From contig CAKTMO010000005.1 in the NCBI GenBank assembly GCA_934573935.1, forward strand, positions 1 to 64,000: 64,000 nucleotides of DNA, in the 5' to 3' direction. The notes under the pieces were generated by a model, which did not search any database, was not told where the DNA came from, and saw nothing but the letters and a program-made list of their open reading frames with translations. How positions within the stretch are numbered: position 1 is the stretch's first letter; every line of letters begins with the position of its first letter. The translations under genes and the position numbers were made by a program. This DNA comes from an uncultured Oscillospiraceae bacterium. GTDB lineage: Bacteria; Bacillota; Clostridia; Oscillospirales; Oscillospiraceae. Of the stretch, positions 36,931 to 45,615 are shown piece after piece.

Positions 36931-36959
36931 TTGCTACTCTCCGCGGTTTGTGCTATAAT
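36931..36959 (+). promoter_or_regulatory. Promoter of the gntR-type gene
   Basis: TTGCTA (36931-36936), 17-bp spacer, TATAAT (36954-36959), 39 bp before the start. A partial operator-like tgcacaaaatgca stretch lies just upstream. Confidence 0.8.
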
Positions 36960-36998
36960 TGAATAATTGGATATTAAGATGCCTTATAAGGAGTTACT

Positions 36999-37685
36999 AT
37001 GGCTGCAAAAATACAGACCGTTACGGAGCAGATCTATCGTGAGATCCGCAAAGAGATCCTCAGCAAAACCATGGCCCCGGGAGAAAAGCTGACGATCAAA
37101 ATGTTGAATGAGCGCTACGGCGTCAGCTCCTCCCCTATTCGGGAGGCGCTGGCCCGTCTGCAGCAGGATGGCCTTATCGACTATAAGCCCAATGTGGGCA
37201 TGAGCGTGATCCAGCTGACGACGCGGGACATGGACGAGCTTTTTGACTTCATGGCCGAATTGGACGTGATGGCCCTGCGGATGGCCATGCGGATGGCCAT
37301 GCGGTCCGGCAGGATCGAGGAGCTGACGGACAAGCTCCGTCTGCTGCAGCAGCAGGCGAAAAGCTGTCTGGACGACAACGCGGAGCAGTGGAACAACTTC
37401 AGCGACGCCTTCCATGTCACCCTGTACGAATTTGCCAATAATTCAAGACTGACGGACGCCGCCGTCAAGGTGCGGTCGCAGTTTACGATCTTCACCCATG
37501 CATACCGTGAGGACAAGGCGGCCCGCGAGTCCATTCTGGCGGAGCATCAGAACATCATCGATGCCATCTCCCGCGGCGATGACGTTCTGGCGGAAAGGCT
37601 CATGCGGGAGCATGTCTACCGCTCCCGTGACAAAGTCCTGGAGACGCTGGAAAAGGAAAACAGCGCCGCGTCCCCGTCGGTATAA
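36999..37685 (+). CDS. GntR-family (FCD domain) transcriptional regulator
   Basis: 228 residues. Winged helix-turn-helix at about 8-75 (LTIKMLNERYGVSSSPIREALARLQQDGLI), then an FCD ligand domain (about 85-215) with metal-site-like residues (D.AFH, H..I..AI..GD). Divergent from the ferredoxin-permease-flavoprotein operon, whose promoter sits in a large palindrome, so control by this protein is likely. It carries a 12-nt tandem repeat (atggccatgcgg) near 37280-37305, giving MAMRMAMR. The start has aaggagttactATG. Confidence 0.9.
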   Translation: MAAKIQTVTEQIYREIRKEILSKTMAPGEKLTIKMLNERYGVSSSPIREALARLQQDGLIDYKPNVGMSVIQLTTRDMDELFDFMAELDVMALRMAMRMAMRSGRIEELTDKLRLLQQQAKSCLDDNAEQWNNFSDAFHVTLYEFANNSRLTDAAVKVRSQFTIFTHAYREDKAARESILAEHQNIIDAISRGDDVLAERLMREHVYRSRDKVLETLEKENSAASPSV

Positions 37686-37722
37686 TAATGCGGCGGTATT
37701 GCTCTACAGCAGTATCATACAT

Positions 37723-37775
37723 CGCTGCTGAGCGTCACCGGCATGGCCTGGGTGGGCAGAAAGCGCGGCAACTAA
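37723..37775 (+). pseudogene. Orphan 3' tail of a surface-protein gene (repeat copy C)
   Basis: Reading ctg at 37725 gives LLSVTGMAWVGRKRGN and a stop, which is the tail of the giant surface protein ending at 32801 but without any gene body. The DNA match to 32746-32786 is about 41 bp, exact or nearly so, and continues as similar stems and terminator. It suggests a third surface gene once ended here, or that the metabolic cassette was inserted by recombination between tails. Confidence 0.8.
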
Positions 37776-37822
37776 ATAGCCTCCAAAGGACGGCGCTCTC
37801 CCTGCCGCCTGCGGATATATCG

Positions 37823-37852
37823 GAAAAAGAGACGCGCAAGCGTCTCTTTTTC
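37823..37852 (+). terminator. Terminator of gntR (repeat copy C)
   Basis: Hairpin aaaaagagacgc-gcaa-gcgtctcttttt with T-run. Same module as 26573 and 32848. Confidence 0.9.
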
Positions 37853-37883
37853 CCGTCTTTTTCCCCGATTTGGCGGCACGTGA

Positions 37884-37925
37884 TTTAATCTCTGTTTAAC
37901 ACTTCCGCGCCGGATATGCTATAAT
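37884..37925 (+). promoter_or_regulatory. Histidine-kinase promoter with TTTAAC direct repeats
   Basis: Direct repeat tttaat-N5-tttaac (37884-37900; 11-bp period), overlapping the -35 TTAACA (37896-37901); 18-bp spacer; -10 TATAAT (37920-37925). A very similar repeat lies before the DUF368 gene (39739). An 11-bp period is typical of OmpR/PhoB-type binding sites. Confidence 0.75.
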
Positions 37926-37954
37926 GGAGCCATCGACACGGAGGAGGGATGGGC

Positions 37955-39087
37955 ATGACCATCAAAAAGAGACTGGCGCGGTCCAACATCGCCATGCTGG
38001 TAATACCGATCCTTGCGGCGGCGGTGTTGCTGCTGCTGGGGCTGGGAGCGGCGCTGTTGCTGCTGCGGTGCAATCTGCTGACGCTGCGCGAAGCCGTGGT
38101 GCAGATCGAGCACGTGCTCCACGGCTTCAAGCTGACGCTGTGCGGCTATGCCGCCGTTGCGGTATTGCTGCTGCTGGGCACGGTGGCGCTGACCAATCTC
38201 TATCTGACGCGCAGCCTGTTCCGCCACATCTCCCAGCCCCTGGACACCCTGACGGCGGGGGTGGCCCGTATTCGGGACGGCGATCTGGACAGCCCCATCG
38301 CCTACCGCCAGCCGGACGAGTTCAAAACCGCCTGCGACGCGGTGGACGAGATGGCGGCGCGGCTGAAAGCCTCGCTGGAGCAGCAGCAGGCGGCCCAGCA
38401 GCAGAAGCAGGAGCTGATCGCCGGCATGTCCCACGACCTGAAAAGCCCCCTGACCGCCATCCGCGCCTACACGGAAGGTCTGCTGGAGGGCGTGGCCCAG
38501 GACGAAGCCAGCCGCCAGCGGTATTTGCAGACCATCTACGCCAAGGAGGCGGATATGGAAACGCTGGTAAACCGGCTGTTTGCCTTTGCCCGCATGGACG
38601 TCAGCCAATATCTGGTGCATCCGGAACCCCTGGCCCTGCGTCCCGCGCTGGAGGCGATCATCGCCGAAGAGGAGGGCCTCTCCGTCACGCTGGACGTGCC
38701 GGACATGACCGTGCTGGCGGACCGTGAGCTGCTGGGGCGCATTGCGGTGAACCTGCTGGACAACAGCCGCAAGTACGGCGGGCGGGCGGACGTCCATGTC
38801 CGCATCACGGCAGAGGAAAACGGCGGCATGGCGGCCATCGCCTTCACCGACGACGGCGCGGGCGTGCCGCCGGAGCAGCTGCCCCGCCTGTTTGACGTGT
38901 TCTATCGGGGCGACGCCGCCTGAACGGCGTCCGGCAGCGGCATCGGCCTTGCGGTGGTGAAAAAGGCCTGCGAGGAAATGCGCGGCAGCGCGCGGGCGGA
39001 GAATGCCGCAGGCGGCGGCCTGCGCGTCGTGATAACGCTGCCGCTGGCAAAGGAGGGAGAGCATGGCGAAAATACTCATCATTGAGG
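37955..39087 (+). pseudogene. Sensor histidine kinase, nonsense codon before the last ATP-binding motif
   Basis: Reconstructed about 377 residues. Two membrane segments (about 10-30 and 55-78), a HAMP domain, the dimer/phosphoacceptor box GMSHDLKSPLTAIRAY (His in SHD), then an HATPase domain with LLDNSRKYGG and FTDDGAGVP. A TGA at about 38921-38923 (GDAA/TASGSGIGLAVVKKA) cuts off the G2 motif GSGIGL; CGA to TGA would be one change. Without it ATP binding is impaired. Start at ATG 37955, 8 nt from the gaggagg; ATG 37949 is too close. Overlaps the response regulator start. Confidence 0.85.
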
Positions 39088-39743
39088 ACGACGCGGACAT
39101 CGCCGCCATCGAGCGGGACTATCTGGCGCTGAGCGGCTATGAGGTTCTGCGCCGACGGCGTATCCGGCCTGACGGCGGCGCTGGAGCAGCCCTTTGATCT
39201 GTTGCTGCTTGACCTGATGCTGCCCGGGCTGGACGGCTTTTCCATCTGCCGCAGGGTGCGGGAGGTCAAGGACATCCCCATTCTTATGGTCACGGCGCTG
39301 GGCAAGGATGTGGACAAGATCCGCGGCCTGGGCTACGGCGCGGACGATTACATCGAAAAGCCCTTCTCCCCCAGCGTCCTGGTGGCGCGGGTCAAGGCCC
39401 ATCTGGCGCAGTACCGGCGGCTGAAGCCCTTGACGGCGGAGCCGGTCACCCTGACGGCGGGGCCGCTGGCGGCGGACACCGCCTGCCGCCGCGTCACAAA
39501 AACGGCACAGAGATCCCACTGAAAAACAAGGAGTATGAGCTGCTGCTATTCCTCATGCGCCACCCTGGGCAGGTCTTCAGCCGCGAGGACCTGTATGAAA
39601 TGATCTGGGGGTTGGAATCCCTGGGGGACAACATCACCGTGGCGGTGCATATGAACCGCCTGCGGGAGAAGTTGGAGGACGACCCCGCCCACCCCCAGCT
39701 GCTGCAGACCGTATGGGGCGTGGGCTACCGCCTGTCGGTTTAA
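39063..39743 (+). pseudogene. OmpR-family response regulator, two frameshifts
   Basis: Reconstructed about 226 residues. The receiver has the acidic pair (LIIEDDADIAAIE), the phospho-Asp (LLLLDLMLPGLDGF) and the conserved Lys (EKPFSP), followed by a winged-helix DNA-binding domain (LKNKEYELLLFLMRHPGQVF to WGVGYRLSV). The frame changes near 39143-39150 (after SGYEV) and again at the A5 run near 39497 (cacaaaaacggc; one more A restores KNGTEIPL). The kinase gene ahead is damaged as well. Two separate indels make a lone sequencing slip less likely, but the second is in a homopolymer. Confidence 0.85.
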
Positions 39744-39777
39744 CCTTTGTTTAACTTTCCTTTATCGGTGATTTAAC
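39739..39777 (+). promoter_or_regulatory. TTTAAC direct repeats before the DUF368 gene
   Basis: tttaac-N5-tttaac (39739-39755) and a third tttaac at 39772-39777. This matches the repeat in front of the histidine kinase and so probably binds the same response regulator. Confidence 0.65.
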
Positions 39778-39838
39778 GGTTCCCTCTATCATGGATACAT
39801 CCACGATGGAGGGAACTGTTTTTATAGGAGGTTTGCTT

Positions 39839-40723
39839 ATGCTTCTGATACCCTTTCACGGCTTTTGTATGGCGCTGGCAGACAGTGTGCCAGGCGTGTC
39901 CGGCGGCACGGTGGCGTTTATTCTGGGGTTTTATGACCGCTTTATCAACGGCCTTGCACGATCTGTTCGGACGGAACAGTGCCGCCCGTAAGGCCGCGCT
40001 TCTTTATCTTCTGAAACTGGGCGTCGGCTGGATCGTCGGCATGGGGCTGTGCGTGTCGCTGCTGGCAGGGCTGTTTGCCGACCACATCTATTTCATGAGC
40101 AGCCTGTTTCTGGGGCTGACCGTGGCATCCATCCCCTTTGTGGCGATGGCGGAGCGGGACGCCCTGCGCCGGTGGCGGCTTTCGCCCTGCGCCCTGTTGG
40201 GCGCGGCGCTGGTGGTGGGGCTGACCCTGCTGCGCTCCGGCTCCGGACTGCTGGCGGTGGACATGGCGCAGCCTGGCGTCGGGGACGCGGCGTACCTGTT
40301 TTTCTCCGGCGCGGTGGCCATCACCGCCATAGTGCTACCAGGTATCTCCGGCTCCTCCGTTCTGCTGATTGCCGGCGTGTACCTGCCGGTGATCCAGGCC
40401 ATCCGCCAGCTGCTGCGCCTTGACCTGCATGTGCTGCCTGGGCTGATGGCACTGGGCTTTGGCGTCATTGCCGGTGTGGCCCTGTCCATTCACGCCATCC
40501 GCGCCGCATTGCAGAGGCACCGCGCCGCCATGATCTGGTTCATTCTGGGACTGATGCTGGGCTCGTTGTACGCTATCGCCATGGGCCTCGCCAGCTGCAA
40601 ACGCCCAAGCCGCCCCTGAGCGCGGCATCGTTCCGGCCGCTGGCCTTCCTGCTGGGCGCGGGGCTGCTGGTGGGGCTGGAGCTGCTGCGGCGGCGCATGG
40701 AGAGGAGCGTGACCGCGGCATGA
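39839..40723 (+). pseudogene. DUF368 membrane protein (undecaprenyl phosphate translocase family), two frameshifts
   Basis: Reconstructed about 294 residues with many membrane segments. Family signatures are ADSVPGVSGGTVAFILGFY near the start and VLPGISGSSVLLIAGVY in the second half. DUF368 proteins include the carrier-lipid translocase PopT. The frame changes at 39953 (ggccttgcac; removing one t restores GLHDLFGRNSAARK) and again near 40588 (one missing C; the correct frame gives LQTPKPPLSAASFRP through to a stop that overlaps PAP2). Ribosome binding site ataggaggtttgcttATG. With the PAP2 gene it would form a lipid-carrier recycling pair. Confidence 0.85.
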
Positions 40724-41229
40724 ATCTGGATCAGACGATCCTCTATTGGATCCACGACAATCTCTCCTGCGGGCTGCTGGATGTGCTGATGCCGAAGCTG
40801 ACGCTGCTGGGCAGCGGCGGCGCCATCTGGCTGCTGGCGGCGGGCGGCATGCTCTGCACGAAGCGATATCGCCGTCAGGGCGTGATACTGCTGGCGGGCC
40901 TGGCCGCAGGCGTGCTGGTGGGCAACGTGTGCCTGAAAAACCTTATCGCCCGCCCCCGTCCCTGCTGGCTGGATGACAGCGTGACGCTGCTGATCGCAAC
41001 GCCCACGGACTACTCCTTCCCCTCCGGCCACACGCTGTCCTCCGTCATCGGCGCCACGGTGCTGACGAAGACCACCCGGAAATTCGGCTGGGCGGTCATC
41101 GCCTTTTCGCAGCTGTACCTGTTCGTTCACTATCCCAGCGATATTCTGGCGGGCGCGGCGCTGGGCGTGGCCATCGGCGAGGCCGTGTACGCCCTCGGGC
41201 TGCGCCTGGCGGAGAAAAACCGCGCATAA
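40720..41229 (+). CDS. PAP2-family phosphatase
   Basis: 169 residues with about five membrane segments. The three-part phosphatase signature is complete: KNLIARPRP (C1), YSFPSGHTLSS (C2) and HYPSDILAGAALG (C3). Members dephosphorylate undecaprenyl pyrophosphate or phospholipid phosphates at the outer face of the membrane. ATG overlaps the DUF368 stop (ATGA), which supports a common role in undecaprenyl phosphate recycling. Intact, unlike the three genes upstream. Confidence 0.9.
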   Translation: MNLDQTILYWIHDNLSCGLLDVLMPKLTLLGSGGAIWLLAAGGMLCTKRYRRQGVILLAGLAAGVLVGNVCLKNLIARPRPCWLDDSVTLLIATPTDYSFPSGHTLSSVIGATVLTKTTRKFGWAVIAFSQLYLFVHYPSDILAGAALGVAIGEAVYALGLRLAEKNRA

Positions 41230-41252
41230 ACGGGATACATCGAACGTTTCAG

Positions 41253-41281
41253 TTGGCAAACGGCATGGGATATGTTATAAT
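41253..41281 (+). promoter_or_regulatory. Promoter of the Fe-S protein gene
   Basis: TTGGCA (41253-41258), 17-bp spacer, TATAAT (41276-41281). Confidence 0.85.
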
Positions 41282-41361
41282 AAACGCACCATCCCCCACA
41301 GGAGCGTGTCCGCTCCCGCCGGAGGGTGGTGCAAATTTGACAAGACAAGGATGAATGACCC

Positions 41362-41883
41362 ATGGCCATCAAACGTAAATTCCCGCCCAGGACGGCGACT
41401 GTTCATTGCAGCGGCGGCTGCCGCGCCAAGAGAGACGAACGCGGCGAAATGCTCTGCGCCTATGGCTGCATGGGCTGCGGCGTATGCGTGGAAACATGCA
41501 AATTCGACGCCATCCATATCAACGCCCTGAGCTGCGCCGAGGTGGATGAAGAAAAATGCATCGGCTGCGGCGCGTGTACCCGCAAATGCCCCCGCGAGCT
41601 CATTGCCCTGCGGCGGCTGGATGACCGCATCGCGGTGCTGTGCTCCAATCGGGACAAGGGCTTCGATCCGGCCACCAAGACCGGCGCCCGCACGGTATGC
41701 GACGTCAGCTGCATCGCCTGCGGCCTGTGCGTGAAGCAATGCCCCGCCGACGCCATTCATGTGGAGGAGTTCCGCGCAGTCATCGACTATGAAAAATGCC
41801 TCAGCTGCGGCGCATGCGCGGTAGCCTGCCCCCGCCATGTGATCCACGACCGCTTCGGCATCCTGACAACAGCATGTGAATAA
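41362..41883 (+). CDS. Polyferredoxin-like [4Fe-4S] protein
   Basis: 173 residues. Contains four Cys-rich motifs: CMGCGVCVETCK, CIGCGACTRKCP, CIACGLCVKQCP and CLSCGACAVACP, plus CSGGCRAKR at the N-terminus. This layout resembles the ferredoxin-rich part of RnfB without its membrane anchor. It probably carries several [4Fe-4S] clusters in the cytosol as an electron carrier. It is a single gene with its own promoter and terminator, so its redox partner is not shown here. Confidence 0.85.
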   Translation: MAIKRKFPPRTATVHCSGGCRAKRDERGEMLCAYGCMGCGVCVETCKFDAIHINALSCAEVDEEKCIGCGACTRKCPRELIALRRLDDRIAVLCSNRDKGFDPATKTGARTVCDVSCIACGLCVKQCPADAIHVEEFRAVIDYEKCLSCGACAVACPRHVIHDRFGILTTACE

Positions 41884-41920
41884 ACAGAGAAGGACGGCGT
41901 AAGCCGTCCTTCTCTGTTTA
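41881..41920. terminator. Bidirectional terminator between Fe-S protein and coaX
   Basis: Perfect inverted repeat with 18-base arms (taaacagagaaggacggc) and loop gtaa, overlapping the stop codons of two convergent genes. Confidence 0.9.
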
Positions 41921-42709
41921 TTCATCAGAAGCCGCACACCGGTCTTGCGGTGCGGTCGCGCCGTACAGGACCGCCAGTCCCCGCAGCAGCAGGTCGTCGT
42001 CAAGGATGACCAGACGGCGGCAGTGGGGGATCACGCACCCTGCCAGCCCTCCGGTGGCCACGGCGGTCACCGACATGCCCAGTGCCGCCTCCAGCCGGTC
42101 CAGCATACCGTCCACCATGGCGGCGGCGCCCAGCACGATGCCGCTGCGCAGACAGTCGTCCGTGCTGCGGCTCAGAGGGCTTTGGGGCGCAGTCATCGTT
42201 ACCATGGGCAGTCCCGTCCGCTGGACGAGGGCTTCCGCCCCCAGATGCACGCCAGGTGCGATGGCGCCCCCCAGAAAGGCGCCGGTTTCATCCAGCACCG
42301 AAAAGGTGGTGGCCGTGCCCATATCCACCAGGATCAGCGGCGGCGCGTATTGCGCCAGTGCCCCCTCCGCCGCGGCGATCAGGTCGGCGCCGATGGTCTC
42401 CGGCCGGTCGATGCGCAGCGGGATGGCGCTTTTCACCGTATCGCCCACCACCGGAACAGGGGCGGCGGTCAACGCCGAAAGCGCCTGCCGCAGCGGCTCC
42501 GTCACCGCCGCCACCACGCTGGAGAGGATCGCGCCGCGGAAATCAGTGCTGCAATAGCCGTTCCGCGCCAGCAGCGCCCGAAGGGCGGCGGTATATCCCG
42601 CGGCGTCCATGGCACGGTCGGTAGCCAACCGCAGGGTGCGCCGCACCGTCAGGCCTTCCATGCAGCCCAGCACAATGTTGCTGTTACCTGCGTCCACTGC
42701 CAGGATCAT
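41918..42709 (-). CDS. coaX: Type III pantothenate kinase
   Basis: 263 residues from ATG 42709 (MILAVDAGNSNIVLGC); the frame runs open upstream inside the neighbouring gene. ASKHA-fold motifs: DAGNSN (ATP P-loop), LSSVVAAVTEPL, DRPETIGADLIAAA (the family has GxDR..), LVDMGTATTFSVLDE, GGAIAPGVHLGAEAL and ATGGLAG. Phosphorylates pantothenate in the first step of coenzyme A synthesis; the type III enzyme is not feedback-inhibited by CoA. Overlaps the transporter stop by ATGA, so the two are coupled. Confidence 0.93.
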   Translation of the reverse strand: MILAVDAGNSNIVLGCMEGLTVRRTLRLATDRAMDAAGYTAALRALLARNGYCSTDFRGAILSSVVAAVTEPLRQALSALTAAPVPVVGDTVKSAIPLRIDRPETIGADLIAAAEGALAQYAPPLILVDMGTATTFSVLDETGAFLGGAIAPGVHLGAEALVQRTGLPMVTMTAPQSPLSRSTDDCLRSGIVLGAAAMVDGMLDRLEAALGMSVTAVATGGLAGCVIPHCRRLVILDDDLLLRGLAVLYGATAPQDRCAASDE

Positions 42710-43257
42710 GCCGTCCGCCTCCGCATCGTCACGATCCGCAGCACGGCGGGGGCCAGCACGATGTTGACCGCCAGCTCCAGCAGGAAGTTGACGCTCATGA
42801 ACGCCGACAGCACCGCGGCCCAGGAGGTATCGAAACACAGCGCCAGCACCAGATACAGCACGCCGGTGTTCACCAGCGGGCACACAGCGGCAGCCGCGAT
42901 GACCGCCGCTTTTTCATTGCGGCGCGATACCAGCCGGTATACGGCGGCCGCCGCCGTGCCGCACAGCGCGCCCTTGACCACGCAGGCGGCGGAGGTGATC
43001 AACGGATGCAGCGCCAGCATCATCTGGCCTGAGGCGTCCGCGCCGGTCAGCACCATGACCAGCACCACCAGCCCAAACACGGTGCCCAGCAGCGCGCCGC
43101 TGCCGACGCCGTACAGGATACCGGCCACCACAATGGGGATCAGCGTCAGCGTGATGGGAAAGCTGCCGAAGCGGATAAAGGTAGCTGCCGTTTGCAGGAC
43201 CACCACAAGCGCGGTCAGTATACCCAGTGCCGTCAGGCGGGAAAAGCGGTTGTTCAT
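42706..43257 (-). CDS. ECF-transporter S component, probably pantothenate (PanT-like)
   Basis: 183 residues with about six membrane segments. The N-terminus (FSRLTALGILTALVVVLQTAAT) has the ECF-S pattern, and the central GSFPITLTLIPIVVAGILYG fits substrate-specific subunits of the pantothenate/riboflavin type. It shares an ATGA overlap with coaX, so import and phosphorylation of pantothenate are likely coupled. The energising EcfA/T parts must be encoded elsewhere. Confidence 0.82.
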   Translation of the reverse strand: MNNRFSRLTALGILTALVVVLQTAATFIRFGSFPITLTLIPIVVAGILYGVGSGALLGTVFGLVVLVMVLTGADASGQMMLALHPLITSAACVVKGALCGTAAAAVYRLVSRRNEKAAVIAAAAVCPLVNTGVLYLVLALCFDTSWAAVLSAFMSVNFLLELAVNIVLAPAVLRIVTMRRRTA

Positions 43258-43314
43258 TTGTCATACCTCCTGCTGTCGCTCCGCGCAGGGCGGATGCAAC
43301 GCAAATTTAACGGC

Positions 43315-43343
43315 AGTATACCGCCTGGCGGCGGCGCTGTCTA
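43315..43343 (-). promoter_or_regulatory. Promoter of the panT-coaX operon
   Basis: On minus: TAGACA (43343-43338), 17-bp spacer, TATACT (43320-43315). Confidence 0.7.
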
Positions 43344-43383
43344 TCCAGGTAAGGTAAAATTTAAGTAAAGCTTTTGCCGCCAT

Positions 43384-43419
43384 AGAGAAAGCGCCATCCA
43401 AAAGGATGGCGCTTTCTCT
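43384..43419 (-). terminator. Terminator of the BlaI-M56 operon
   Basis: Perfect 16-base arms (agagaaagcgccatcc) around a 4-base loop, 36 nt after the M56 stop. Confidence 0.85.
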
Positions 43420-43454
43420 GTGTGAGGGGGATTCTGATCGCATTTGAAGCAGGC

Positions 43455-45236
43455 TCATCCGTTTGTGCCCATCTGCAGCAGCTGCTGCAGCACCGCCGCC
43501 GCGTCGCCGCGGCCCTGGGGGTCCGCCATGCCGGTCAGTGTCTTGCAATAGCCCAGCACCACCTCCGGCATCTGCCGATAGCGTGCCGTCAGTGTCTCCA
43601 TGGCCTGCTGGGCATATACCCCATCGGCGTTCAGGTAATAGGCGCACAGGTAAGCCAGGGGCACGGTGTCCCAGTCAGGCAGATGCGCCTGGTCATAGAC
43701 GATGCCGTATTCCTCCGCGCTGACGCAGCAGATGTGCCCGCTGACCAGGAGATCCCACGGGATCTCCGCGCCGTCGTCGTTGATCCACAGGGGATTTCTG
43801 TCCACCCCCATCCCGGCCCACCGCCACTCAGACTCCAGCGTTCCCGCTTTCTTCTCCCGCTCCAACAGGTCGATGAACGCCCGCAGACCCTCCGCGCTTT
43901 GCCGCGCCGCGTCGATCTCCTGGCGATAGGTATCTGCATACATGATGGGCATCCAGAATCCGCCCATCTCCGTTGGGCCTTTCAGATACGGCTCCCACGC
44001 CTGCCATTCCAGCCACTCCGCACCGTCGATCAGCGCCAGCGCCAGATAGCCCCGCAGATGCATCTCCGCGTTTTTGTTCCTGTCCCACGATCCCAGCAGC
44101 TCGTTGAAAATATGACGGACGGTGATGCCGGTGGCTCCCTCCTTCTGCCCGAGCTCCGAGTAATACGTATAGGTGGCCGTCTCATCTGTGTTTTCTATCG
44201 TGGATCCTCCGCCCAGCTCCCGCATATCCAGTGCCTCCAGTATGGCGTCTACCGCCGCCTGGTCGTGTACATTTTCCGTTCGCAGCGCGTAAAGCGTCTG
44301 GGCATCCGACAGCTTCCATTTGCCGGGCTTTGTCAGCAGGCACGCGCCGATGGCCGCCGCCGCGATCAGCAGGACCACAACGGCCCACACCGCAGAGGAT
44401 TTTTTGTTGATCACATTGTTCACCCTTTCTTTCACCGCAACCTCGCCAAAGGCGAGGGGACATACCGCCGCCATTCTGGGCTGGACGGCACAGCTTACCA
44501 GCGCACGGGAGTAGGCCGCCCGCTGGGCAGCGTCCGCGTGCTGCAGGGCCATCTCGTCGCAGGCGTTCTCCATGTCCCGCCCCAGCAGGGCATAGGCCGC
44601 CCACAGCACCGGATGGAACCAGTTCACCGCCAGCAGCACAAACGCCAGCGGCTTCCACACATGATCCCACCGGCGGATGTGGCACCGCTCATGAGCCAGC
44701 ACCAGGGGCAGATCCTTCTCCGCCACCGTCTCCGGCACGTAGATGCGGGGCGCCAGGATACCCAGCACGAAGGGTGTGCGCCACCGTCCGCAGCGGTATA
44801 TGTTTCCCTTCACCCGCACCGCCTGCCGCAGCGAGAGCCGCATCCACAGCAGGCTTGCCGCCATGTAGAGCAGCATGCACCCCATGCCCGCCAGCCAGAG
44901 CCACGGCAGCGCGTCCGCGAGGGACGGGGCGTCCGCCGCGGACGCGGCGGCTGTCTGCGTAGGGATGGCCTGCACCGCCGGAGCGCTGGCCTTCGTCGTG
45001 CGCTGCATCTCGTGATACGCCTGACTGACCGGCGCTTCCGCCGCCTGAAGGCTCATGGAGCTTTCCACCGTCAGGCTCACCGGCAGCACCAGCCGCAGCG
45101 CCACCAGCGCCCACAGCAGACACAGCCACCGGCGGGCCACCCTTCCCCGCAGCAAAAACCGCACCGCCATCACCGCCAGAGCGATCAGCCCCGCCTGCCA
45201 GGACAGCTCCAGGACCTTGCCAAACACGTCAGCCAT
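43455..45236 (-). CDS. M56-family metallopeptidase (BlaR1-like sensor)
   Basis: 593 residues. N-terminal membrane region with several helices, then the zinc-protease motif LVLAHERCHIRRWDHVWK (HExxH-like HERCH) and ENACDEMAL (third ligand region), another helix (AVWAVVVLLIAAAAIGACLL) and a large C-terminal external domain (about 300-593) not related to the beta-lactam sensor of BlaR1. On signal it should cleave the BlaI-type repressor. Overlaps blaI by 8 nt. The signal is unknown. Confidence 0.88.
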   Translation of the reverse strand: MADVFGKVLELSWQAGLIALAVMAVRFLLRGRVARRWLCLLWALVALRLVLPVSLTVESSMSLQAAEAPVSQAYHEMQRTTKASAPAVQAIPTQTAAASAADAPSLADALPWLWLAGMGCMLLYMAASLLWMRLSLRQAVRVKGNIYRCGRWRTPFVLGILAPRIYVPETVAEKDLPLVLAHERCHIRRWDHVWKPLAFVLLAVNWFHPVLWAAYALLGRDMENACDEMALQHADAAQRAAYSRALVSCAVQPRMAAVCPLAFGEVAVKERVNNVINKKSSAVWAVVVLLIAAAAIGACLLTKPGKWKLSDAQTLYALRTENVHDQAAVDAILEALDMRELGGGSTIENTDETATYTYYSELGQKEGATGITVRHIFNELLGSWDRNKNAEMHLRGYLALALIDGAEWLEWQAWEPYLKGPTEMGGFWMPIMYADTYRQEIDAARQSAEGLRAFIDLLEREKKAGTLESEWRWAGMGVDRNPLWINDDGAEIPWDLLVSGHICCVSAEEYGIVYDQAHLPDWDTVPLAYLCAYYLNADGVYAQQAMETLTARYRQMPEVVLGYCKTLTGMADPQGRGDAAAVLQQLLQMGTNG

Positions 45237-45600
45237 GGCTCTCCTCCTCGAATCGGTCGATCATCCGCCGCAGCTCGTCGGCCTCCGCCGCCGTCAGGCC
45301 CTTGCCGCCCACAAAGGCGGCCAGAAAGCCCGGCAGGCTGCCGTGGAAGTTTTTGTCCACAAAGGCGCGGCTCTCGGCCTGCTGCACCGCCTCGCGCCCC
45401 ACCTTCGCCGTGACCACGGCGTTCTCCGTGTGCACCACGCCCCGCTCCGTCAGCCGTTTGATGACGGTGTAGGTGGTGGATTTCTTCCACCCCAGCTCAT
45501 CGGCGCACAGGCGCACCAGTTCGCTGCTCTTCACCGGTTCGTGCTGCCAGAGTATTTCGCAGAATCTCAGCTCGCTGTCAAAGATCTTGGGTGTGTCCAT
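45229..45600 (-). CDS. BlaI/MecI/CopY-family repressor
   Basis: 123 residues from ATG 45600, which lies 8 nt from caaggagg; an ATG six bases upstream is too close. Winged helix (CEILWQHEPVKSSELVRLCA, GWKKSTTYTVIKRLTERGVV) and C-terminal dimer region (GFLAAFVGGKGLTAAEADELRRMIDRFEEE). The family blocks a promoter until cut by its M56 partner, which follows here. Symmetric GTCTAA boxes cover its own promoter, and one overlaps the sigma factor promoter on the other side. Confidence 0.92.
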   Translation of the reverse strand: MDTPKIFDSELRFCEILWQHEPVKSSELVRLCADELGWKKSTTYTVIKRLTERGVVHTENAVVTAKVGREAVQQAESRAFVDKNFHGSLPGFLAAFVGGKGLTAAEADELRRMIDRFEEESHG

Positions 45601-45615
45601 CGTCATGTCCTCCTT

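Noticed and set aside
43422..45413. Plus-strand frame opposite the M56 gene, rich in His, Gln and Arg
   Set aside because: Antisense artefact of GC-rich coding DNA; M56 on minus has the protease motif and overlaps blaI.
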